Made by a program: the position numbers and the translations under genes. A stretch of 6,002 nucleotides of DNA from Eubacteriaceae bacterium UBA7485 (GTDB lineage: Bacteria > Bacillota > Clostridia > Eubacteriales > Eubacteriaceae). The stretch is from the NCBI GenBank assembly GCA_002478485.1, contig DLOL01000088.1, forward strand, positions 1 to 6,002. Reading direction: 5' to 3'. The notes below the pieces were generated by a model. That model did not search any database. It saw nothing but the letters and a program-made list of their open reading frames with translations, and was not told the origin of the DNA. Shown in pieces: positions 1-6,002 of the stretch (the stretch's first letter is position 1; every line of letters starts with the position of its first letter).

Positions 1-74
1 CCACTTTCATCATAGAACCAAATATCAAACGGCGTGCTTTTTCTATTGCTTTCAAATGCGGAAGCCGGGAAGGT

Positions 75-108
75 AAATAAAAAGCTTCCGGACAGTGAAG
101 CCGGAAGC
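75..108 (-). terminator. Rho-independent terminator of the phosphatase-cls operon
   Basis: Read on the minus strand, an 8-bp perfect GC-rich stem (GCTTCCGG / CCGGAAGC; plus-strand arms 101-108 and 84-91) encloses a 9-nt loop. It is followed directly by the T-rich tract TTTTTATTT (plus 75-83). It begins 6 nt past the cls stop codon, so it should end the operon. No T tract follows the hairpin in the plus direction, so it is unlikely to work bidirectionally. Two further CGGAAGC copies (59-65 and 108-114) could compete for the 84-90 arm. Confidence 0.85.
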
Positions 109-113
109 GGAAG

Positions 114-1613
114 CTAGAGAAGCGGGGAGAGAAGCCGAGACACGGACTCTCGAAACGCTTGCATTATGCTTTTATGTTTGTATTCGTCCAGAGTGTACTC
201 TTTACTGAGAAGCACATCTTTCTGAAAGTCTTCGATGAGTTTATGATTGATTTCTTTACTGTATAAAAAAGCGGAGCATTCAAAGTTCAGAGCAAAAGAG
301 CGGATATCAAAATTGCAGGAACCGACGACAGAAAGCGCGTCATCCACACACATGACTTTGGAATGTACAAATCCGTTCTGATATTGATAGACCTTAGCTC
401 CGTAAGTCAGCAGTTCCCCCGCATAAGAGAGGGTGGTGGGCAGAATAAACGGATGATCGGGTTTGGACGGAATCATGATATAAACCTTTACTCCGGAAAG
501 AAGCGCGATCTTTAAAGCTTCCAGCATCGTGTCATCCAGAACAAAGTAGGGAGATGTGATGTAGATATGCTTTTTTGCATCGTTGATCATCTTTAAGTAA
601 CCCTGTTTAATATTCTGATTTACTGTGTCAGGGCCTGAAGCCACGATCTGAACCCCCACATCTCCTTCTGAATGAAGTTTTGGAAGGAGAATATCCTGGT
701 ATTCTGAGACTGGCATACCAGGGATATCTGCTTTATTGGTTGCCCAGTCGGTCAAGAAGCGCAATTGCATCTGGCTGACCGCGGGGCCCTCAATTTTAAG
801 ATTCGTATCACGCCAGTAACCGAAGCGATTTGACCGGCCCACATACTCGTCTCCGATATTGAATCCGCCGATATATCCGGTTTTACCGTCAATAACCACG
901 ACTTTGCGGTGGTCTCTGTAGTTGATCCGAAGCTGAAAATACCGGCTGAACAAAGTCAGTTTGGAAGGGAGGAAGGGGCTGATAGCGATTCCCGCCTGCT
1001 TCATCCGGTAGATAGAGCGAAAGCTCAAAAGGCGGCTTCCGATTTCATCGTAGAGAATTCGAACCTGGACGCCTTCAAGGGCTTTCTTGATCAGCAGGTT
1101 TATCATGTCTTTGCCGATCTTGTCGCTTTTAAAAATATAAAATTCGATGTTGATGGTCTCTTTTGCTTCTTCAATATTCTTCATGAGCACATCGAAGAAG
1201 ACTGTCCCGTCTGTAATGACCTTCACGTCATTGTCAGCCGTAAAAACGGCATCACACACATTATTCTGATATTCGATATTATCCGCATATTCCCGAAAGC
1301 GGTAAAGAGGAGAATCTTTCGGGATTCCGTCTCGTATCATTTTTGCCTGCGCTTCGGCAAGTTTATCTTCATGAACCTCCATTTGCTTCATACGGTAGCG
1401 GTATACTTTTCTTGAAGAGAATTTCTGAGAGAAAAGGATGTAGAAAACAAACCCCACAATGGGAAAAATCCATAGAAATAGCAGCCAAGCATAGGTTGAT
1501 GAGGGCTTCTTTCTTTCCCAGAAAATAATCAAGAAAGTCAAAAGCAGATTGATCACCAAAGTCAGAATCGTCAAAGGGCGTCCCATATATAAATAGGGAT
1601 CATAAAATATCAA
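114..1613 (-). CDS. cls: Cardiolipin synthase (phospholipase D family, two HKD motifs)
   Basis: This 499-residue protein is a membrane enzyme that condenses two phosphatidylglycerol molecules into cardiolipin and glycerol. Two hydrophobic segments (about residues 14-32 and 41-62) form the usual N-terminal membrane anchor of bacterial Cls (PLDc_N). The first catalytic motif is HRKVVVID (H235, K237, D242) followed by GGFNIGDEY. The second is HSKVMCVD (H417, K419, D424) followed by GSCNFDIRS. Both HxKx4D signatures are intact and the length is normal for the family, so the enzyme should be active. The start is TTG at 1613-1611: GGAGG lies 6 nt upstream, while the next in-frame ATG (codon 10) has no ribosome binding site. 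The first 14 nt overlap the end of the phosphatase gene, so translation is probably coupled. The stop is TAG, followed by a terminator. Another PLD-type phosphatidyltransferase is possible but less likely. Confidence 0.95.
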   Translation of the reverse strand: MIFYDPYLYMGRPLTILTLVINLLLTFLIIFWERKKPSSTYAWLLFLWIFPIVGFVFYILFSQKFSSRKVYRYRMKQMEVHEDKLAEAQAKMIRDGIPKDSPLYRFREYADNIEYQNNVCDAVFTADNDVKVITDGTVFFDVLMKNIEEAKETINIEFYIFKSDKIGKDMINLLIKKALEGVQVRILYDEIGSRLLSFRSIYRMKQAGIAISPFLPSKLTLFSRYFQLRINYRDHRKVVVIDGKTGYIGGFNIGDEYVGRSNRFGYWRDTNLKIEGPAVSQMQLRFLTDWATNKADIPGMPVSEYQDILLPKLHSEGDVGVQIVASGPDTVNQNIKQGYLKMINDAKKHIYITSPYFVLDDTMLEALKIALLSGVKVYIMIPSKPDHPFILPTTLSYAGELLTYGAKVYQYQNGFVHSKVMCVDDALSVVGSCNFDIRSFALNFECSAFLYSKEINHKLIEDFQKDVLLSKEYTLDEYKHKSIMQAFRESVSRLLSPLL

Positions 1614-2460
1614 CAGGGTCCTCCGTGATGTTCTCTTTGATTCTATTGATTTCTTCTTCGCTCAGATCCGTCTTGTCCAGCAGATAAGCCGTCACGCTGC
1701 CGTAATTTGAGCGGATATAATCAAGCTGAGTCTGAATCCAGTCGCGATGCACCCCGAAAAAATCCCTGAGAAATTCTGCGGGAACTCCGATATCCTCAGA
1801 CATTTTCGGGCCGAATACAGCGCATGCTTCATCAATATTCAGGTTCGTTAAAAGGTAGTCATTCACAATTGTGTCTTCATCGACTCCAGCAATCAGAAGG
1901 AGAAGGGCTGCAAAGAATCCTGTCCTGTCCTTTCCGTTGGTGCAATGGAATAGAATTTTTGCATCTTCATCTTCACTGAGCACTCTCAGCGCCGGGGTAT
2001 AGGCCTGCGCGCGGTTTTCCACGATCAGCTCATAAAGTTCTCGCATATGGTCATAGATCGCGCTTTCCAGATGATCCGGCCTTAACGTGAATGAGCCGCG
2101 GATCAGCCCTTCCAGGATCGGAAGGTTTTCGTATTTAGATCCGGCAGGGATATAATCGGGAAGTCTTTTCGCTTCAGGCGGATCTCTGAAATCAAAGATA
2201 TAGGTGAGTCCAAGAGAATCCATATATTCTTTATCAGAATCGGTAAGTCTGAAAAGCGCCTCGCTTCTGATAAGCTTTCCCCATTTGGTCTGCCTTCCGT
2301 CTTTAGTCTTGTATCCGCCCAGATCGCGCGTGTTCAGACAGGTTTCAGTCGGCAGGAAACGTTTCTTCAGATCAGCCGGGTCGTATGTTCCCAGATGATC
2401 TTTATCCTGGTAGTCAGTTCTTCCCGAAGGAAGAGGTTGATTCATGGTTTGAGAATTCAA
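1600..2460 (-). CDS. Tyrosine-protein / lipid phosphatase of the MptpB-LipA-like family
   Basis: This 286-residue cytoplasmic protein shows no signal peptide or membrane segment. The PTP signature HCTNGKDRTG spans residues 172-181, with nucleophile Cys173 and phosphate-binding Arg179. The N-terminal block NTRDLGGY (43-50), the RSEAL block (65-69) and FDFRDPPEA (89-97) are typical of the Y_phosphatase3 family, which includes mycobacterial MptpB. Lys177 and Asp178 in the P-loop match the GKDR form of that family. MptpB itself dephosphorylates phosphotyrosine, phosphoserine/threonine and phosphoinositides. The substrate here cannot be read from sequence. The 14-nt overlap with cls makes a phospholipid substrate an idea worth testing, but that is inference. 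The start is TTG at 2460-2458, 5 nt after AAAGGAGG; the in-frame ATG at codon 6 lies too far from that site. It is the first gene of the minus-strand operon and diverges from hemW. Confidence 0.88.
   Translation of the reverse strand: MNSQTMNQPLPSGRTDYQDKDHLGTYDPADLKKRFLPTETCLNTRDLGGYKTKDGRQTKWGKLIRSEALFRLTDSDKEYMDSLGLTYIFDFRDPPEAKRLPDYIPAGSKYENLPILEGLIRGSFTLRPDHLESAIYDHMRELYELIVENRAQAYTPALRVLSEDEDAKILFHCTNGKDRTGFFAALLLLIAGVDEDTIVNDYLLTNLNIDEACAVFGPKMSEDIGVPAEFLRDFFGVHRDWIQTQLDYIRSNYGSVTAYLLDKTDLSEEEINRIKENITEDPVDIL
1611..1624 (-). promoter_or_regulatory. Ribosome binding site deciding the TTG start of cls
   Basis: On the minus strand GGAGG (plus 1620-1624) stands 6 nt before TTG (1613-1611). 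The site lies inside the last codons of the upstream phosphatase gene, which ends at 1600. Ribosomes finishing the phosphatase therefore terminate past the cls start, an arrangement typical of translational coupling. Confidence 0.8.
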
Positions 2461-2478
2461 AGGATCCTCCTTTCAAAT
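2449..2478 (+). promoter_or_regulatory. Candidate hemW promoter
   Basis: TTGAGA (2449-2454, 5 of 6) and TCAAAT (2473-2478, 4 of 6) are separated by 18 nt. Transcription would begin near 2485, at or just before the upstream ATG at 2486, so only the ATG at 2513 would have a usable leader. The -35 element overlaps the first codons of the divergent phosphatase gene. The -10 match is weak. Confidence 0.2.
2458..2473 (-). promoter_or_regulatory. Ribosome binding site deciding the TTG start of the phosphatase gene
   Basis: On the minus strand AAAGGAGG (plus 2466-2473) is followed by a 5-nt spacer and TTG (2460-2458). The alternative ATG start lies 15 nt further downstream, giving a spacing of about 20 nt, which is too long. 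TTG is therefore the better start. Confidence 0.8.
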
Positions 2479-2502
2479 TTACGAGATGGAGTTTCTTACC
2501 TT

Positions 2503-2515
2503 GGAGGTGAATATG
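2503..2515 (+). promoter_or_regulatory. Ribosome binding site deciding the hemW start
   Basis: GGAGGTG (2503-2509) precedes ATG at 2513, with 5 nt between GGAGG and the start codon. The in-frame ATG at 2486 has no purine-rich site before it, so the longer reading is rejected and the protein begins MAKEPH. Confidence 0.85.
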
Positions 2516-3703
2516 GCCAAAGAGCCGCACACACCGGAAGGGATATATATTCATTTGCCCTTCTGTCGCTCAAAATGCGCTTACTGCGCATTTTTATCTC
2601 GACCGTATCCGGAAGAAATCAAAGAAAAGTATATCACAGCTCTGGTGTCCGAAATGAGGGGGCAGAGAGAGGTCTGCCAGTTCGAAACGGAAAATCAGGC
2701 AGAACTGAAAGTTCGGGACGCAATGCTTTCTTCGCCGGTCCGGAGTGTGTATTTCGGAGGCGGAACCCCTTCAGAACTTACAGGGCGTCAAATCAAGCGG
2801 ATTGTTCGGGCAGTGCGTGAATCCTTTAATATAGAGGCGGATGCGGAATGGACGATTGAAATGAATCCGGCGTCTGAGAGCAGACAGTGGCTTGAGGAAG
2901 TCAGAGAGGCTGGATTTAACCGGTTGAGTCTTGGCGTGCAGAGCCTAAATGACCGGACGCTTCAGATCATCGGAAGAAAGCACAGCGCGGCTGATGCGGT
3001 GCGCAGTGTTGAAGATGCAAAGGAAGCAGGGTTTGAGAATATATCGGTTGATCTGATGTACGGGCTTCACGGACAAAGCATAGAGGATATCGGTCATTTC
3101 ATTCGGACTTTTTCTGCATATTCAGAAGTCAAGCATTTTTCCTGTTACTCTCTTCAGATTGAAGAGGGAACGAGAATGCAGCTTGAAGTTGACCAGGGAA
3201 AAGTCTCACTTCCGGATGAAAAGACGGAAAGAGAGATGGATGCGGAGGTGAAAAAGTGCCTTCAGGAGAGGGGATTTCTCCAATATGAGATTTCAAACTT
3301 TGCAAAACCCGGATTTGAATCTGTTCATAACAGTTCTTACTGGAAGATGAAAGGATACTGGGCGTTTGGAGCCGGTGCATCATTTTTCGGGAACATGGTC
3401 AGGGGAACCCATACGGAAAACATCGCGCAGTATATCAGCGATCCTCTTCACTCTTTGAGGGACGTCCATGCACTAACCAGAGAGGAAGCCATGGGAGACA
3501 TGATGTTCACCGGTCTTCGCAGAATGAAAGGCGTGAGCGACCGGGACTTTCAGGAGCTGTTCGGAGAATCTTTGTTTGAAAAGTATAAAGACGCTGTGGA
3601 TACACTGAAGGGCAGAGGACTTATCGAACGACAGGGGGACTGCATCTTCCTGACACCTCTTGGACAAAATCTTGCCAATCAGGTTTTCATCGAGTTTGTT
3701 TAA
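2513..3703 (+). CDS. hemW: HemW, radical SAM heme chaperone (HemN-like)
   Basis: This 396-residue cytoplasmic protein belongs to the HemN-like radical SAM family, long annotated as oxygen-independent coproporphyrinogen III oxidase. HemW members are instead heme-binding chaperones that deliver heme to membrane proteins. The [4Fe-4S] motif CxxxCxxC is at C18, C22 and C25, with Phe two residues after the last Cys and no fourth Cys of the true HemN pattern. Other family blocks are YFGGGTPS (80-87), LSLGVQSLND (138-147), VDLMYGLHGQ (179-188), QYEISNFA (257-264) and HNSSYW (272-277). A HemN C-terminal winged-helix-like part fills about 320-396. Length is normal. In many Bacillota hemW directly precedes hrcA-grpE-dnaK; here it precedes grpE with no hrcA and has its own weak terminator, so it is probably transcribed alone. 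HemW versus HemN is decided by the cysteine pattern and the HNxxYW block. Confidence 0.92.
   Translation: MAKEPHTPEGIYIHLPFCRSKCAYCAFLSRPYPEEIKEKYITALVSEMRGQREVCQFETENQAELKVRDAMLSSPVRSVYFGGGTPSELTGRQIKRIVRAVRESFNIEADAEWTIEMNPASESRQWLEEVREAGFNRLSLGVQSLNDRTLQIIGRKHSAADAVRSVEDAKEAGFENISVDLMYGLHGQSIEDIGHFIRTFSAYSEVKHFSCYSLQIEEGTRMQLEVDQGKVSLPDEKTEREMDAEVKKCLQERGFLQYEISNFAKPGFESVHNSSYWKMKGYWAFGAGASFFGNMVRGTHTENIAQYISDPLHSLRDVHALTREEAMGDMMFTGLRRMKGVSDRDFQELFGESLFEKYKDAVDTLKGRGLIERQGDCIFLTPLGQNLANQVFIEFV
2544..2573 (-). promoter_or_regulatory. Candidate promoter of the phosphatase-cls operon
   Basis: On the minus strand TTGAGC (plus 2573-2568, 4 of 6 to TTGACA) is followed after 18 nt by TATATA (2549-2544, 4 of 6 to TATAAT). 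It would lie inside the start of hemW and leave a leader of about 75 nt. The match is modest and nothing else supports it. It is listed because the 52-bp divergent gap has little room for a promoter in this direction. Confidence 0.2.
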
Positions 3704-3711
3704 CTGTTTTT

Positions 3712-3742
3712 GGATAGTGAGAACCTGCTCCATCCATTTTTT
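3712..3742 (+). terminator. Possible weak rho-independent terminator after hemW
   Basis: GGAT (3712-3715) pairs with ATCC (3732-3735) and GAG (3719-3721) with CTC (3728-3730), with a small internal loop and a 6-nt apical loop. Six T residues follow (3737-3742). The stem is short and interrupted, so termination may be partial. GAGAAC (3719-3724) can also pair with GTTCTC (3750-3755), a competing structure. Confidence 0.4.
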
Positions 3743-3842
3743 GTATCCCGTTCTCTTGTATATTGTGCTAGTGGGTATGTAAAGAGTTAGCGAAAGATTT
3801 CATCTGAATTTAAAGAAATGATCCTACATATCAATGAATAGA

Positions 3843-3872
3843 TTGTTTTTTTTCGCATCGAGTGGTTAAAAT
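3843..3872 (+). promoter_or_regulatory. Candidate promoter of grpE-dnaK
   Basis: TAAAAT (3867-3872) matches the sigma-A -10 consensus at 5 of 6 positions. TTGTTT (3843-3848), 18 nt upstream, is a weak -35 (3 of 6). The predicted start is near 3879, at the left arm of the inverted repeat 3878-3900, which leaves a leader of about 37 nt. An operator overlapping the start point is the usual layout for a repressed heat-shock promoter. Confidence 0.45.
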
Positions 3873-3877
3873 ATTAA

Positions 3878-3900
3878 TTAGTTAACTACTTACTAACTAA
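3878..3900 (+). repeat. Inverted repeat TTAGTTA-N9-TAACTAA, possible heat-shock operator
   Basis: Two perfect 7-bp arms (3878-3884 and 3894-3900) are separated by exactly 9 nt, at the predicted grpE transcription start and 5 nt before the ribosome binding region. A second, nested 10-bp palindrome TAGTTAACTA occupies 3879-3888. The TTAG...CTAA ends and the N9 spacer recall CIRCE (TTAGCACTC-N9-GAGTGCTAA), the HrcA operator. However, the arms are 7 rather than 9 bp and the inner bases differ, so it is not a CIRCE. It could bind a repressor or fold as a leader hairpin in the RNA. The function is inferred from position and symmetry only. Confidence 0.5.
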
Positions 3901-3915
3901 AAAGCAGGTGGAGAA

Positions 3916-4518
3916 ATGAGTGAAGAAGTGAAGAATCAGACGCCTGAACCAGAACAGACGGCTGACGCACAAAATGATCAGGAACCTGAAGTGGCAAAAG
4001 CCGCGCAGGAAGATCTGGATGAAGTCGTAGATAAGCTTGAAAAGGGCGAAGATGAAGTTGAAGACGACATCTCCAAGGAAATTGGAGAAGCGGCGAAGAA
4101 GCAGCAGGAAATGAAAGACCAGATGCTTCGTCTTCAGGCGGATTTCGACAACTTCAAAAAGCGGGCTCAGAAAGAAAGAACCGAAGTTGCCAACTACACC
4201 ATGGAAACATTCATGACAAAGCTTCTTCCGGTTCTCGATAATCTTGAAAGAGCAGAACAAAGCGCGAAGGACAATCTCGAATCCTACAAACAGGGAGTCG
4301 ATATGGTCTTCAAGCAGCTCATCGATGTCTTAAAGGGTGAAGGCCTGAAGCAGGTTGAAACAGACGGTCAGAAATTTGATCCCAACTACCATCACGGCGT
4401 AGCGCTTGATTCCAATCCGGATAAAGAAGACCAGGAAATTACTGAAACACTTCAAAAGGGGTATCAGTACAAAGATAAAGTCATTCGCCCGGCGATGGTA
4501 AAAGTTAATCAAAAATAA
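3916..4518 (+). CDS. grpE: GrpE, nucleotide-exchange factor of DnaK
   Basis: This 200-residue cytoplasmic co-chaperone acts as a dimer and releases ADP from DnaK, resetting the folding cycle. Residues 1-58 are acidic, low in complexity and probably disordered, as is common in GrpE. A long helical coiled-coil stretch (about 58-100) contains QADFDNFKKRAQKE (74-87). The family blocks LLPVLDNLERA (103-113) and GQKFDPNYHHGV (151-162) and the C-terminal beta-domain ending GYQYKDKVIRPAMVKV (182-197) are all present. Length is normal. ATG at 3916 follows AGGTGGAG (3906-3913). It is the first gene of the heat-shock unit, 115 bp before dnaK. hrcA, which normally sits just before grpE in this group, is missing, so repression would have to come from elsewhere. 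The identification is secure. Confidence 0.97.
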   Translation: MSEEVKNQTPEPEQTADAQNDQEPEVAKAAQEDLDEVVDKLEKGEDEVEDDISKEIGEAAKKQQEMKDQMLRLQADFDNFKKRAQKERTEVANYTMETFMTKLLPVLDNLERAEQSAKDNLESYKQGVDMVFKQLIDVLKGEGLKQVETDGQKFDPNYHHGVALDSNPDKEDQEITETLQKGYQYKDKVIRPAMVKVNQK

Positions 4519-4536
4519 GCATGGGTAAATCCATAT

Positions 4537-4558
4537 AAGGCAGGAAACGTCCTACCTT
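4537..4558 (+). other. Hairpin in the grpE-dnaK spacer
   Basis: AAGG-C-AGGA pairs with TCCT-A-CCTT around the tetraloop AACG, giving eight base pairs and one C-A mismatch. It begins 18 nt after the grpE stop. The following bases (TGTGTTGTTTAT) are T-rich but not a clean U tract, so it could be a leaky terminator/attenuator, an mRNA-stabilising 3' structure or a processing site between grpE and dnaK. Confidence 0.5.
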
Positions 4559-4567
4559 TGTGTTGTT

Positions 4568-4573
4568 TATAAT
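4568..4573 (+). promoter_or_regulatory. Perfect -10 hexamer upstream of dnaK
   Basis: TATAAT matches the sigma-A -10 consensus exactly and lies 60 nt before the dnaK start. No recognisable -35 is found 16-19 nt upstream, where the preceding hairpin lies, and the TG dinucleotide is one base off the extended -10 position. If used, transcription would begin near 4580 and give dnaK a leader of its own. In an A+T-rich spacer this may be chance. Confidence 0.3.
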
Positions 4574-4576
4574 TAA

Positions 4577-6002
<1,426 letters not shown>

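Noticed and set aside
3..80. Tail of a possible plus-strand gene running in from the left edge, ending TAA at 78-80 (…FKCGSREGK)
   Set aside because: Only 25 codons are visible. A second plus frame is also open to 76, and the minus frame is open too, so the reading is not distinguishable from chance. No family is recognisable. It would be convergent with cls if real.
1..113. The cls frame stays open for 37 codons beyond its TAG stop, so readthrough could be imagined
   Set aside because: A strong rho-independent terminator follows the stop at once, the protein already has normal family length, and 37 open codons are well within chance.
909..1415. Plus-strand reading frame of 168 codons inside cls
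   Set aside because: It lies opposite the conserved HKD1 region and membrane-proximal part of cls, matches no family I recognise, and is best read as a shadow.
2486..2512. Upstream in-frame ATG giving hemW nine extra N-terminal residues
   Set aside because: No Shine-Dalgarno precedes it, while GGAGGTG sits ideally before the ATG at 2513. The extra residues are encoded by the ribosome binding region itself.
3773..3778. GGGTAT resembling a sigma-B -10 element upstream of grpE
   Set aside because: No GTTTAA-like -35 is found 12-15 nt upstream, so a six-base match alone is not evidence.
3765..3791. CIRCE-like fragments GTGCTA (3765-3770) and TTAGC (3787-3791)
   Set aside because: They occur in the reverse order to a CIRCE (right-arm-like piece first), do not form matching 9-bp arms and are separated by the wrong distance.
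3886..4260. Minus-strand reading frame of 124 codons covering the grpE start region
   Set aside because: It is the reverse complement of the acidic, lysine-rich part of GrpE, which yields a Phe/Leu-rich shadow that only looks membrane-like.

Overview
The window reads as chromosomal DNA of a Gram-positive (Bacillota-type) bacterium of moderate GC content. The clearest taxonomic evidence is in DnaK. Between its residues 70 and 112 it lacks the insert of about 23 residues that Gram-negative DnaK proteins carry, which is the known monoderm signature. The neighbourhood hemW, then grpE and dnaK, and the strong AGGAGG-type ribosome binding sites agree with this. A class such as Erysipelotrichia or Clostridia is possible, but I cannot settle it from the sequence.

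Layout. Positions 1-113 hold the 3' flank of the leftmost operon and a good rho-independent terminator for minus-strand transcription; no gene can be supported there. Positions 114-2460 are a two-gene minus-strand operon. It consists of a tyrosine/lipid-type phosphatase (1600-2460) followed by cardiolipin synthase (114-1613). The two genes overlap by 14 nt, and both start with TTG behind near-ideal Shine-Dalgarno sequences. A 52-bp divergent gap separates this operon from hemW (2513-3703, plus strand), which encodes a radical-SAM heme chaperone. After hemW come a weak terminator and a control region of about 200 bp. The plus-strand heat-shock pair grpE (3916-4518) and dnaK (4634 to the window end, truncated) completes the window.

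How the genes relate. GrpE is the nucleotide-exchange factor of DnaK, so those two form one chaperone machine. In many Bacillota the order is hemW-hrcA-grpE-dnaK-dnaJ. Here hrcA is absent between hemW and grpE, and no CIRCE operator is visible. In its place a perfect inverted repeat, TTAGTTA-N9-TAACTAA, lies at the predicted transcription start of grpE. The grpE-dnaK spacer holds three hairpins and a perfect TATAAT hexamer, which suggests processing or a separate dnaK promoter. On the other side, a phosphatase of the MptpB/LipA-like family is translationally coupled to a cardiolipin synthase, which raises the possibility of a role in phospholipid metabolism.

I found no mobile element, CRISPR array, tRNA or rRNA. 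Most of the window is conserved housekeeping content. The points worth a second look are regulatory (the grpE operator, the dnaK leader) and the phosphatase-Cls pairing.
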